64,000 bases of DNA from Acidimicrobiia bacterium (GTDB taxonomy: Bacteria > Actinomycetota > Acidimicrobiia > Spongiisociales > ZC4RG35). A program made the translations under genes and the position numbers. This document shows, one piece after another, positions 47,056 to 56,636 of the stretch (position 1 is its first letter; each line of letters starts with the position of its first letter). The stretch lies in the NCBI GenBank assembly GCA_028285585.1, contig JANQOU010000006.1, positions 62,001-126,000 on the forward strand. The letters are read 5' to 3'. The notes below the pieces were generated by a model, which worked only from the letters and a program-made list of their open reading frames with translations, searched no databases and had not been told where the DNA came from.

Positions 47056-47547
47056 TCAGGCTAACTCTCGGTACATGACGTGGACTGGGGTGAGCCCGTG
47101 CTCCGAGTGGCGAAAGGCGTCCGGGACGGTGCCCACGATCTCGAAGCCGAGGCTCTCCCACAGCCCGACGGCAGGGGTATTGGTCGAGACCACAGCGTTG
47201 AACTGCATGGCCCGGAAGCTCTTGGATGCCTCGCCGATCACGTACTCGGCGAAGGACCGGCCTATCCCCTGCCCTTGGTGATCGGGGTGAATCATCCAGC
47301 CCGCGTTGCATATGTGGTCACCGAGACCTGGCAGATTCGGCTTCACGTAGGCGGTGCCGGCTATCGCTTCTCCCATCTGCGCGACGTAGACAGTGTGGAA
47401 CGGTGCAAGCCAGATGATCTTCGCCTCGTCTTCGGAGAGACCAGGCGGGTAGGGATAGGTGTCACCACCATCGGTGACCCTGTTGAAGATGGAGTAGATG
47501 GCCGGCCAATCGGAGGGCTCGGCGAGACGAAACGTGAGATCTGCCAC
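47056..47547 (-). CDS. GNAT family N-acetyltransferase
   Basis: YVKPNLPGLGDHICNAGWMIHPDHQGQGIGRSFAEYVI, NTPAVGLWESLGFEIVGTVPDAFRH. Confidence 0.9.
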   Translation of the reverse strand: MADLTFRLAEPSDWPAIYSIFNRVTDGGDTYPYPPGLSEDEAKIIWLAPFHTVYVAQMGEAIAGTAYVKPNLPGLGDHICNAGWMIHPDHQGQGIGRSFAEYVIGEASKSFRAMQFNAVVSTNTPAVGLWESLGFEIVGTVPDAFRHSEHGLTPVHVMYRELA

Positions 47548-47615
47548 GGTCAGAGACTATTTGTCAGATTTCTTCGCTTGGCACCCGATCGCGGGAGAAA
47601 TCTGTCGGGGGTGGG

Positions 47616-48908
47616 TTGTACGTTGACATCATGTTGAACATCGATCACTCGATCGAGCTTCCAGCGGGGGAAGGCCGGAGACATCAGCTGCCGCCGCGCC
47701 TGGAGACGATGCCGCCAGGGCCGGAGCTGCTCGCCTTCGTCTCCGCCGTCGATCGCAGCAAGCTCAACGGGCACGATCTGGTCCGGCTGATAAAGGCACG
47801 AGATCGGCTGATCGCACACCAGCAAGCCGAACAGAACGCCGACATGGTGGAGATGGCACATTCCGCGCCGAGCAGTGCCGACTCGGTCCCCGAGCGGGAA
47901 CAGGAGGCACATGAATATGCCTCCGACGAGATCCGCGCCGCCCTACGCCTGACCAGACGCTCCGCGGAGACGAGGCTCGGCTTCGCCATGGATCTCCAGG
48001 AGCGCTTCCCGAGAGTCAACGAGATGCTGAGGGACGGGAAGATCGACACACCAAGAGCGCGGACAATTGTCTCCGGTGTGTCTCACGTCTCCGATAGAGC
48101 CGCCGGCCGGATCCTCGACATCATCCTGGACTCGGCTCCCTCACTCACCACCAGCCAGCTGGCCAAGCGGATTCGCAAGCTGTGTGCCGAAGTGGAGCCT
48201 CAGGAGGCATACGAGAGATATGTCGACGCGATCGCCGAACGACGCGTCGTGTTCGAACAGTCGTGGGACCTCAGCGCCGAGTTCCACGCCTACGGGATTC
48301 CCATTGAGCGAGCGTCTTCGATTGGCCGGCGCATCAATGGCTTCGCCCGGTCACTGAAAAGCTCGGGCGACGAGCGGACGATTGATCAGCTTCGCGTTGA
48401 TGTCCTTCTGGACCTCCTCGAGGGAAACGACTTGGGGGCCGCGGGAGGAACAGTCGACATCAAGGTGGACCTCACCACTCTCATGGGCTTGGACGACCGT
48501 GCCGGAGAGATCCCCGGTTGGGGGCCGGTCATCGCCGACATGGCCAAGAAGACCGCCCTCGCTCAACAGAAGGCGTCATGGTCGTTCCAGGTAAGCGACG
48601 AGAACGGTGACATCGTCGCCGCCGATGTCACCCGAAGACGCCCCTCGGCAGCACAGAAACGAATGGTGCACGCAATGTCGCCGACGTGCAGTTTCCCGGG
48701 GTGTGTCGTCCCAGCATCAAACTGCGACATCGATCACATCAACCCTTGGGCGAAAGGCGGTTTGACGACGGTCGCCAACAGCGACCCCAAGTGCGACCAC
48801 GACCATCAACTCCGTGACCACGGCTGGGAATACCAGAAAGTCGAGGGCAGGCACCTCTGGACCAGCCCGTTGGGCCACATCTATGTCAAGGAGCGGGATC
48901 CTCCCTGA
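47616..48908 (+). CDS. DUF222 / HNH endonuclease domain protein
   Basis: C-terminal CSFPGCVVPASNCDIDHINPWAKGGLTTVANSDPKCDHDHQLR. Confidence 0.9.
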   Translation: MYVDIMLNIDHSIELPAGEGRRHQLPPRLETMPPGPELLAFVSAVDRSKLNGHDLVRLIKARDRLIAHQQAEQNADMVEMAHSAPSSADSVPEREQEAHEYASDEIRAALRLTRRSAETRLGFAMDLQERFPRVNEMLRDGKIDTPRARTIVSGVSHVSDRAAGRILDIILDSAPSLTTSQLAKRIRKLCAEVEPQEAYERYVDAIAERRVVFEQSWDLSAEFHAYGIPIERASSIGRRINGFARSLKSSGDERTIDQLRVDVLLDLLEGNDLGAAGGTVDIKVDLTTLMGLDDRAGEIPGWGPVIADMAKKTALAQQKASWSFQVSDENGDIVAADVTRRRPSAAQKRMVHAMSPTCSFPGCVVPASNCDIDHINPWAKGGLTTVANSDPKCDHDHQLRDHGWEYQKVEGRHLWTSPLGHIYVKERDPP

Positions 48909-49539
48909 TCGCGAGCCGGCTCAGCTGGCGACCCTCCTCGTCGAAGTTCGACGAGTCCAACCAACGCAGATACTCCCGGCGAAACACCGGCCACTCCTTG
49001 TCGGTGATCGAGTACCAGGCCGTGTCACGGTTACGTCCTTTGTAGATCGTGGCCTGCCTGAATGTCCCCTCGTAGCTGAAGCCGAGACGCACCGCGGCGC
49101 GCCGTGACGCCTGGTTGAGATCGTCACACTTCCACTCGTACCGTCGGTAACCCATTTCGAATGCGTGGTCGGCCATGAGGAACATCGCCTCGGTTGCCGC
49201 AGCCGTCCGCTGCAAAGCCGGTGAGTATGTGATGCCCCCCACCTCGATCGCGCCGTTGGCCGGGTCGATGCGCAAGTAGCAGGAGATGCCGGCAGGGTCA
49301 CCGTCCACAACAACGGCGTAGCCCAGCCAATCTGCCTGATCGCTGATCCAATTGACCATGTTCTCCAGCTCGGCAACTGTGCCGAACGGCCCCCACGACA
49401 TATAGGTCCAGAGGTCAGCGGTGCCAAAGGCCTCAAACAATCCGGGTCCGTGTCGTTTCGAATCCAACGGCTCGAGAGCGCATCTCGATCCAGCCAAAGT
49501 CTCATGCGTCGGAAACGGCGGAGGCGTCCAATCATTCAT
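48886..49539 (-). CDS. GNAT (RimJ/RimL-like) acetyltransferase
   Basis: VGGITYSPALQRTAAATEAMFLMADHAFEMGYRRYEWKCDDLNQASRRAAVRLGFSYEGTFRQATIYKGRNRDTAWYSI. Confidence 0.9.
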   Translation of the reverse strand: MNDWTPPPFPTHETLAGSRCALEPLDSKRHGPGLFEAFGTADLWTYMSWGPFGTVAELENMVNWISDQADWLGYAVVVDGDPAGISCYLRIDPANGAIEVGGITYSPALQRTAAATEAMFLMADHAFEMGYRRYEWKCDDLNQASRRAAVRLGFSYEGTFRQATIYKGRNRDTAWYSITDKEWPVFRREYLRWLDSSNFDEEGRQLSRLAIREDPAP

Positions 49540-49565
49540 TGGGAAGCCAACAGGGAGATCAGGGC

Positions 49566-50240
49566 TCAGCTGACCAGCTCCCTCTGTGCTGCCCACTCTG
49601 GCTTCTCCGAGTAGTCCCAATACTTGGTGAGACTCACCTTGAAAGCCGGGCTGTCCGCAACCCTCCCCGTGAGCCGCGCGCTATGGATTCGAACCGTCTT
49701 GTAGTGCTCCGGAGCGAGAACTCGGGCGGCTTGGGCGTGCAGCGCGCCACGGCTCCAATACTCCTTGTCGACCGGGTCGTCGTGGAGGACCATGTTGGCC
49801 CAGTAGCCACTTCGCATCTCGATCGAGCTGTAGCTGATGATCCCCGGATAGTCCTTGAACTGGGCGACGATCGCAGAGTTGGCGTCCTCCAACGGCCCCA
49901 AATCCATGTCGGTGCGCCGCTCACCGAAGAAGCCAACCACACACGCGGCCGCGTGATTGCGGAGCTTCTCTTCATTGCAGACCAAAGCCCTGCGAACCAG
50001 GCCTTCTTCGATCCAGGCGACCCGTTGATGCTCGACGATCTCTCTCTCGCCACGATCGGCCTCATCGAGGATCCGCACCAGGTCATCCAGCATCCCGTGC
50101 AGGACCGAAAGATCGCGATCTATCAGATCGACAGATGTGAAAGGTCTCCCAGCGACGGACTCGTTGGGACCCAATGACAAGGTCTCAGATTCCGGCAATT
50201 CCCTACTCGATCGGTGAGGTCGGACTGTAGCGATGCGCAC
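49566..50240 (-). CDS. Conserved hypothetical protein
   Basis: 224-aa ORF in the operon-like minus-strand run; no family recognised. Confidence 0.5.
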   Translation of the reverse strand: MRIATVRPHRSSRELPESETLSLGPNESVAGRPFTSVDLIDRDLSVLHGMLDDLVRILDEADRGEREIVEHQRVAWIEEGLVRRALVCNEEKLRNHAAACVVGFFGERRTDMDLGPLEDANSAIVAQFKDYPGIISYSSIEMRSGYWANMVLHDDPVDKEYWSRGALHAQAARVLAPEHYKTVRIHSARLTGRVADSPAFKVSLTKYWDYSEKPEWAAQRELVS

Positions 50241-50267
50241 CTCGCGGACGCTTGCGAAACGGTCTGC

Positions 50268-51254
50268 TCAGGTGCTGCTCCGCCTGCCACGCCGCTCCCG
50301 CGTCCTGGTCGAGCGGGACACTGGCCCAAGACGCTCTTCGAGGGACTCAGTGGTGAAATCCCCTGGTGTGTGAGTGTCGATGGCCTGGCGGATCTGGGAG
50401 ATGTGCGCCGGCACCGAGCCGCAACATGCTCCGATGATGCGTGCGCCGGCGTCAAGGGCCAGCTCTGCATACGCGGTCATGTCGTCTGACGAAGTCGGAT
50501 ACCACAGAGTCCCATCGATGACCTCGGGAACACCACAGTTCCCTTTCGCGATGACCACCAGGCCCGGGTCCGCCGCATGGATCTCCGAGACGGCGGCAAC
50601 CACGTCGGCGGGGCCGATCCCACAATTGGCGCCCACGGCAAAAGGGGTCGTCTCGGCCTCGGACCACCAGCCGGCCAGAGCCGCGGGAGAAACACCCATC
50701 ATCGTCGAGCCATGGGTGTCGAAACTCATCGTGGTGACGATCGGCAGGCCAGTAGGGACAGCGGCAGCCACAGCAGCGGCCAGTTCTTCCGTCGACGACA
50801 TCGTCTCGATCCAGATGGCGTGCACACCGCCATGGGTGAGGGAATCGATCTGCTCGCGGAACATCTCAACCGCGGTCTCGTGCGTCAGCTCACCCATTGG
50901 CTCGAACAGGAGGCCGGTGGGGCCAACTGAGCCTGCGACAACGACTTCGCGAGCCGAGCCGGCGGCGACACCAAGCGCAACATCGACCCCTGCCCGGTTC
51001 AACTCATCAACGCGATCTCCAAGGCCATCGAGTTCGAGCCGAGCCCGGGTGCCACCGAAAGTGTTGGTGAGGATGATGTCGGAGCCGGCATCGACGAAAC
51101 CTTGATGGACCTTGGCGACCCGCTCCGGCCACTCCACGTTCCAAAGCTCCGGAGTCGAGCCGGCCTCGAGCCCCAATTCGAACAAAGACGTGCCCATGCC
51201 CCCGTCGGCAACCAGCACACCGTTCTTCTGCAAGAGATCAGCGAGTTTGCTCAT
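50268..51254 (-). CDS. Homocysteine S-methyltransferase family protein (BHMT-like)
   Basis: LVADGGMGTSLFELG, ILTNTFGGTRARLE, VGANCGIGPADV, GACCGSVPAHI zinc-ligand motifs. Confidence 0.9.
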   Translation of the reverse strand: MSKLADLLQKNGVLVADGGMGTSLFELGLEAGSTPELWNVEWPERVAKVHQGFVDAGSDIILTNTFGGTRARLELDGLGDRVDELNRAGVDVALGVAAGSAREVVVAGSVGPTGLLFEPMGELTHETAVEMFREQIDSLTHGGVHAIWIETMSSTEELAAAVAAAVPTGLPIVTTMSFDTHGSTMMGVSPAALAGWWSEAETTPFAVGANCGIGPADVVAAVSEIHAADPGLVVIAKGNCGVPEVIDGTLWYPTSSDDMTAYAELALDAGARIIGACCGSVPAHISQIRQAIDTHTPGDFTTESLEERLGPVSRSTRTRERRGRRSST

Positions 51255-51459
51255 GTCGGAGTCCTCCTGGCCGGCCGGTGCGGGAGAACTCTCAGAAACA
51301 GCAAACCGCTCATGTCATACGACCGAGCGGCTCACGCCGCTTTAGCAAGATTTCTAGAGCGCCCGCAAGCTGGTCAATCAAATTGGCGCTTTGTGTGATG
51401 AGCAGCCTATCAGGCGCGTTTCGACACCGAGGAAGTGCCGTGGTGCATGACCTCAACCG

Positions 51460-52605
51460 TCATGCGTCCCGGTAACGAGGGTCGACAAAGGGAATCGAGG
51501 TGGTGACGGCCGAGCGAGTGTCGCCGGGCCTGTGCACGTCGACCTGCACATTCTCCTCCGCATGCTCGACACCGACTATCGCGTAGGCGATGTTGCGCTC
51601 CATCCCGGGTGTCCAAGTAGCGCTGGTCACGAAACCGATCTCCAGGCCGTCGCGAGTGACCGGCCACCAGCGGATAGGCATCTGGGCGATCGGCTCACCA
51701 TCGACAAACAGCCCTATCTGACGCCTGGTCGGCCCTTCGGCATGAATCCGGGTCAAGGCCTCCTTGCCGATGAAATCATCGGAGGTGTCGAGGTCGACGA
51801 ACTTCCCCAGATTCATCTCGTAAGGGTTCATCCTCCAGTCCATGTCAGTACCCCAAGACTGGAACCCGGCCTCCATGCGCCGGATGTTGTTCGGGGCACC
51901 CGGTGCTATCCCGTGAGGCCCACCCGCCTCGAACAGGCGATCCCACAACCAATCGCCGGCTGTGCCGTCTCTCAGGAAGATCTCATATCCGACCTCACCG
52001 CTCCACCCGGTCCTGGCCACAACCATCGGCACACCGTCGAGGTCGGTGTCACGAAACTGGTAGAAGCCGAGTTCGTCGAGCCAGTCCCCAAACAGGGCTC
52101 GCATCACCTGGGGTGACTTGGGCCCCTGAATTTGGATCGGCGAGACATCCGGCTCGTCGATCGTCACATCGAGCCCGGCGTTGACCGCGACCCCTTTGGC
52201 CCACATGTGTATGTCCGAGTCGGCCAGGGATAGCCAGAAGTGATCGTCCGCCAGGCGAAGCAACACGGGGTCGTTGAGAATCCCGCCGTCGGGCTGGCAG
52301 ACCAAGGTGTAGCGAGCGCGTCCCGGCTTGATCCTGCTGACGTCCCTAGTCACCAGATGCTGGGTGAAGGCAGCGGCGTCAGGACCAGTGATCTCGACCT
52401 GTCGCTCGGCTCCCACGTCCCAAACCGAGACACCCTCTGTGACGTCGCGGTAGCCCCTCTCCATTCCACCGGCGTAGGTGATCGGGAGCATCATCCGGTT
52501 GTAGACACTGACCGAGGTCACACCTGCATTGACTGTCGCTTCGAAGAACGGCGACGGCCTGAGCCGGGCGTTGTAGAACAGCGGGATGGAGGGAAACTCG
52601 GCCAT
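51460..52605 (-). CDS. GcvT-family methyltransferase, DmdA (DMSP demethylase)-like
   Basis: SVSVYNRMMLPITY, VWDVGAERQVEITGPDAAAF, GGILNDPVLLRLADDHFWLSLADSDIHMWAKGVAVNAGLDVTIDEPDVSPIQIQGPKS closely resemble DmdA. Confidence 0.75.
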   Translation of the reverse strand: MAEFPSIPLFYNARLRPSPFFEATVNAGVTSVSVYNRMMLPITYAGGMERGYRDVTEGVSVWDVGAERQVEITGPDAAAFTQHLVTRDVSRIKPGRARYTLVCQPDGGILNDPVLLRLADDHFWLSLADSDIHMWAKGVAVNAGLDVTIDEPDVSPIQIQGPKSPQVMRALFGDWLDELGFYQFRDTDLDGVPMVVARTGWSGEVGYEIFLRDGTAGDWLWDRLFEAGGPHGIAPGAPNNIRRMEAGFQSWGTDMDWRMNPYEMNLGKFVDLDTSDDFIGKEALTRIHAEGPTRRQIGLFVDGEPIAQMPIRWWPVTRDGLEIGFVTSATWTPGMERNIAYAIVGVEHAEENVQVDVHRPGDTRSAVTTSIPFVDPRYRDA

Positions 52606-52660
52606 GACGGCAGTGTGACACGAGTCTCATGTGTTTGGGCGTGTGGAGGCGGCTACTGAA

Positions 52661-54010
52661 TCAGCTCGAAGATCCATCCCCGGTGAACCAGATCACCTCG
52701 TTGACCCGGTTCTCGAGATACTCCTGCCGGCCGGAGGCAGGCTCGGGATCGAGCCCGTCCTCGACCACGCGGCGCTCGAGCGAATCCAGGGACTCGTCTC
52801 CGGAGAGGATGCCGCGACCCAGATCGCTGTCCCACCCCTCGTAGCGGCTTGCCAACGGGCCTTCGAGTGTTCCTCGCTCCAACATCTCGGCGGCTACCAG
52901 CAGTGCCCTCGCCAGGGTGTCGATGCCGCCGATGTGGCCGTGGAACAGATCAGAGCGATCAATCGACTGCCTACGCAACTTGGTGTCGAAGTTGAACCCG
53001 CCGTTGTGGAACCCGCCGCCCTTGAGGATCTCGTAGAGGATCAAGCCGAGCTCGTCCACCGAGTTGGGGAATTGATCGGTGTCCCACCCGTTCTGGGGGT
53101 CGCCCCGGTTGGCGTCGATGGAGCCGAACACGCCGTGCGAAACGGCATACGCGACTTCATGGTGAAAGCTGTGACCGGCCAGGGTGGCATGATTCGCCTC
53201 GATGTTGACCTTGTACTCGTCGCCGAGCCCGTGACGCTCCAAGAACCCGTGAACCGTCTGTGAGTCGTAGTCGTATTGATGCTTGGTCGGCTCGGCAGGC
53301 TTGGGCTCGATGAGCAAGGTGCCCTCGAACCCGATCTGGCGCTTGTGCTCGGCCACCATCGTCAGGAACGCGGCGAACTGCTCACCCTCACGTCTCAGAT
53401 CGGTGTTGAGCAAGGTCTCATAACCCTCTCTTCCACCCCAGAGGACGTAGTTCGCCCCACCAAGGCGATGGGTTGCCTCGAGAGCGTGCTTCACCTGAGC
53501 GGCCGCATACGCATAAACCTCAGGGTCGGGGTTGGTGGAAGCGCCGGCCGCGTAGCGCGGGTGGGAGAACAAGTTGGCCGTGCCCCATAGGAGCCGAACC
53601 CCCGTCTCACTCATCTTCTGCTCTGCGTACTCGACCATCGCATCGAGGTTGCGAGCCGACTCGAGGAAGGTCTCCCCTTCCGGTGCGATGTCGACGTCGT
53701 GGAAGCAATAGAAGGGAACGCCCAACTTGGCGAAGAACTCGAAGGCCACGTCCATCTTGTGCCGCGCAGCCGCCATCGGATCACCTGCCGGATCGAGCCA
53801 GGGACGATCGAGTGTCCCTGCACCGAACACATCGCTGCCTGGCCAATTGAACGAGTGCCAATAGCAGACGGCGATTCGCAGATGGTCTTCCATTCGCTTG
53901 TCCAACACGACACGGTCAGGGTCGTAGACCTTGTAGGCATAAGGATCGGATGAATCCCGGCCTCCGAACGGAACCCGCCCGGGAACCTCGGGAAAGAATG
54001 ACTCAGCCAT
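52661..54010 (-). CDS. xylA: Xylose isomerase
   Basis: [84 protein letters not shown]. Confidence 0.97.
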   Translation of the reverse strand: MAESFFPEVPGRVPFGGRDSSDPYAYKVYDPDRVVLDKRMEDHLRIAVCYWHSFNWPGSDVFGAGTLDRPWLDPAGDPMAAARHKMDVAFEFFAKLGVPFYCFHDVDIAPEGETFLESARNLDAMVEYAEQKMSETGVRLLWGTANLFSHPRYAAGASTNPDPEVYAYAAAQVKHALEATHRLGGANYVLWGGREGYETLLNTDLRREGEQFAAFLTMVAEHKRQIGFEGTLLIEPKPAEPTKHQYDYDSQTVHGFLERHGLGDEYKVNIEANHATLAGHSFHHEVAYAVSHGVFGSIDANRGDPQNGWDTDQFPNSVDELGLILYEILKGGGFHNGGFNFDTKLRRQSIDRSDLFHGHIGGIDTLARALLVAAEMLERGTLEGPLASRYEGWDSDLGRGILSGDESLDSLERRVVEDGLDPEPASGRQEYLENRVNEVIWFTGDGSSS

Positions 54011-54088
54011 TTTCAGCTCCTTGCTTCTTGCGCTCGGTGCACCACACCCCGGTAGTCACTTCCTCCGCGACCGTGATGCCGAGCTTCG

Positions 54089-55402
54089 TCAAGTGAGAAG
54101 ACCGGTCCTCGCCACCTCGGAATACCACCGGGCAGATCGGCGAGGCAGCCGCTCGAGCGTGTCGAAGTCGACTTTGACGATGCCGAACCGCTGGCTGTAC
54201 CCGGCAGCCCACTCGAAGTTGTCGAGGAGCGACCACACCAAGTAGCCCTTCACCGGCACCCCATCCTCGATCGCCTCGTGGATCACTTGCAGGTGATCCC
54301 GCAGGAAGTCGATCCTCGGCTGATCGTCGAGGTCGTCACCTGCATCGGGAAAGGCAGCGCCGTTCTCGGTGATGTAGATCGTGTCGGTTACCTCGGTCGA
54401 ATGGACGAATCGGAGGATCTCTCCCAAGCCTTCCGGGTAGACCTCCCAGTTGAACCCAGTGCGACGAGGACCCACCGTCGTCGTCGGGACGGCGGTTGCA
54501 TGTGGGTGCCGAACCACCCCGCGGCTGTAGTAGTTGACCCCGAGGAAGTCGATCGGCTGAGAAATCGTGTCGAGATCCCCGTCGAGCACTTCCGCCATGT
54601 CCCAGCCTGAGGCTTCCACACCAGACTGGGGGTATCCCCGTCCCGCCACGGGGCCGAGATACCACATGTTGTATCTGGCGTGCTCGACATCAGCGAGCGA
54701 ATGGTCCAGCTCGTCGTCAGATGCAGGGTGCTTGGGCTCGAAGTTGAGGACGATGCCAGTCGCGAGCCCAGGCGCGGCATCGCGTATCGCCCGAACCGCC
54801 TGACCATGAGCCAACAGCAGGTGATGCGACGCGGCAAGAGCCTCGCCCAGATTCGCTCGTCCCGGAGCGTGAGTGCCGATCTCATACCCGTGATTGGCAG
54901 CGACCCATGGCTCGTTGAGCGTGGCCATAGAAGCCAGTCGGTCACTTAGCCGATCGGCAACGACCTGGGCGTAGCGGGCGAAGGCATCGGCCGTAGCCCT
55001 CACCGGCCAGCCACCGCCGTCTTCCAACCGCTGGGGAAGATCCCAGTGATAGAGAGTGGCGTGCGGCTCGATGCCTCGCTCCAGCAACCCATCGACGAGC
55101 CGGTCGTAGAAGTCCAGCCCGGAGTGGTTGATCTCACCATCACCGTCCGGGATCACTCGTGACCAGGAGATCGAGAACCGGTAGGCACCAAGCCCGAGAT
55201 CGGCCATCAACTGGATGTCCTGCTCCCATCGGTGGTAGTGATCGCAAGCCACGTCACCGTTGTCGTTGTTGTAGACGTTGCCTTCCGTGTGCGAGAACCG
55301 ATCCCATATCGACTCGCCACGGCCGTCTTCTCTGGCTGCGCCTTCTATCTGGTAGGCAGCAGTGGCAGCACCCCAAATGAAGTCCTCCGGGAATCGACTC
55401 AT
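54089..55402 (-). CDS. GH1 family beta-glucosidase
   Basis: FPEDFIWGAATAAYQIEGA, TLNEPWVAANHGYEIGTHAPG, IYITENGAAF. Confidence 0.95.
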   Translation of the reverse strand: MSRFPEDFIWGAATAAYQIEGAAREDGRGESIWDRFSHTEGNVYNNDNGDVACDHYHRWEQDIQLMADLGLGAYRFSISWSRVIPDGDGEINHSGLDFYDRLVDGLLERGIEPHATLYHWDLPQRLEDGGGWPVRATADAFARYAQVVADRLSDRLASMATLNEPWVAANHGYEIGTHAPGRANLGEALAASHHLLLAHGQAVRAIRDAAPGLATGIVLNFEPKHPASDDELDHSLADVEHARYNMWYLGPVAGRGYPQSGVEASGWDMAEVLDGDLDTISQPIDFLGVNYYSRGVVRHPHATAVPTTTVGPRRTGFNWEVYPEGLGEILRFVHSTEVTDTIYITENGAAFPDAGDDLDDQPRIDFLRDHLQVIHEAIEDGVPVKGYLVWSLLDNFEWAAGYSQRFGIVKVDFDTLERLPRRSARWYSEVARTGLLT

Positions 55403-56439
55403 CGCGATGAGCCTCCGGAAGACTCGCGCACGACCAACTCCGTCTCCATCTGGATCGTCTGCGCCGGTGTCGACGGATCTCGGAGCTCCTCGATGAGGAG
55501 CCGGATGCCGATTCGGCCGATCTGGTCCAGTGGCTGATGCACCGTCGTCAGGCCGGGACTAGAAAGAGCGGCCTCCGGAACATCGTCAAACCCGGTCACG
55601 GCCAACTGCCCCGGGATGTCGATGCCGTGCTCTTTCGCGTACTGAATGACCCCAAACGCAGCCTCATCGTTAGAGGCCACGATGGCCGTCGGCGGCTCGT
55701 CTCTCGACAGAAGATGCATCGCGCCGGCGTAGCCCGACGGTCGCTCCCAATCTCCCTCGAAGACGTCTGGTGGGAGCGAGTGGATCGCACACCACGACTC
55801 GTAGGCGGCGAGGCGCTCGACAGCGGCCGACCCGGAGTGAAGCCGCCCAGTGATGAACCCGATCCTGGTGTGCCCCGACGAGCGCAAGTGGTCGAGGACT
55901 TGTGTCACTCCATCCACATTGTCGACTTTCACCGTCGACGTCTTGTCGGTTGGCCCAATATGGTCGAGCAGGACATGCGGGAAGTTGCGGCTCTCCAACT
56001 CCTCTATGTAGTCGGACAGCTCGGTGGGGATGACCACTAGGAGGCCGTCCACCATCCCGTTGATCAGCCGGGAGACGTACTCGGACTCTCTTTTGCGACG
56101 CTGATGAGTGGTGCAGAGCATGAGGTCGTACCCGGTGCTGGACACCTCGTGATCGACGCCTCTGATCACCTGCGAGATGTAGGAAGATGCGACATCAGAG
56201 ACCAGCAGCCCTAGGACGTTGGTGGCACCGCCGGCCAATGACCTGGCTCTCAGGTCGGCGACATACCCGAGCTCTTTCATCGCCGTTTCCACGCGTTGCC
56301 TGGTCTCGGGTGCGATGTTGGGGTGATCGTTGACGACTCTCGACACGGTCGAATAGGAAACGCCCGCCGATTCGGCGACGTCGAAGATTGTGACCCTCCC
56401 CGTTGTCCTGTTGACTCTCTGGTTTTCTTTGCTTCGCAC
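55399..56439 (-). CDS. LacI-family transcriptional regulator
   Basis: TIFDVAESAGVSYSTVSRVVNDHPNIAPETRQRVETAMKELGY; GTG 56439 favoured over the 56502 ATG. Confidence 0.93.
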   Translation of the reverse strand: MRSKENQRVNRTTGRVTIFDVAESAGVSYSTVSRVVNDHPNIAPETRQRVETAMKELGYVADLRARSLAGGATNVLGLLVSDVASSYISQVIRGVDHEVSSTGYDLMLCTTHQRRKRESEYVSRLINGMVDGLLVVIPTELSDYIEELESRNFPHVLLDHIGPTDKTSTVKVDNVDGVTQVLDHLRSSGHTRIGFITGRLHSGSAAVERLAAYESWCAIHSLPPDVFEGDWERPSGYAGAMHLLSRDEPPTAIVASNDEAAFGVIQYAKEHGIDIPGQLAVTGFDDVPEAALSSPGLTTVHQPLDQIGRIGIRLLIEELRDPSTPAQTIQMETELVVRESSGGSSR

Positions 56440-56510
56440 TTGATCAGATCCTGATGGGCCCAAGACGGTAGGCCCGGCCGGAAGGTCGGCCCGGTTTCTC
56501 ATTCAACAAC

Positions 56511-56532
56511 CTCTTGCAAGCGCTTGCAAGAG
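56511..56532. promoter_or_regulatory. LacI-family operator, 22-bp perfect palindrome
   Basis: CTCTTGCAAGCGCTTGCAAGAG in the lacI/ABC divergent region. Confidence 0.88.
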
Positions 56533-56591
56533 CAGTGTATATTCGAATCATTGGTTTCTCGGAGCGTGAGGCGGCTGGGTGTGAACCTGAT

Positions 56592-56605
56592 TGCAAGCGC
56601 TTGCA
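56592..56605. promoter_or_regulatory. Second LacI-family operator
   Basis: TGCAAGCGCTTGCA perfect palindrome, same core as 56511-56532. Confidence 0.85.
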
Positions 56606-56636
56606 GAGATTCAACCCAACGGAGGAGCAACACGAA

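Noticed and set aside
47565-47604. CAGATTTCT...AGAAATCTG inverted repeat between the GNAT and DUF222 genes
   Set aside because: Only 9-bp arms with a 22-nt spacer; could be an operator but evidence is too thin to call.
47616-48908. DUF222/HNH protein as a mobile intron or mobile-element endonuclease
   Set aside because: No intron boundaries, repeats or integrase around it; such proteins are common single genes in actinobacteria.
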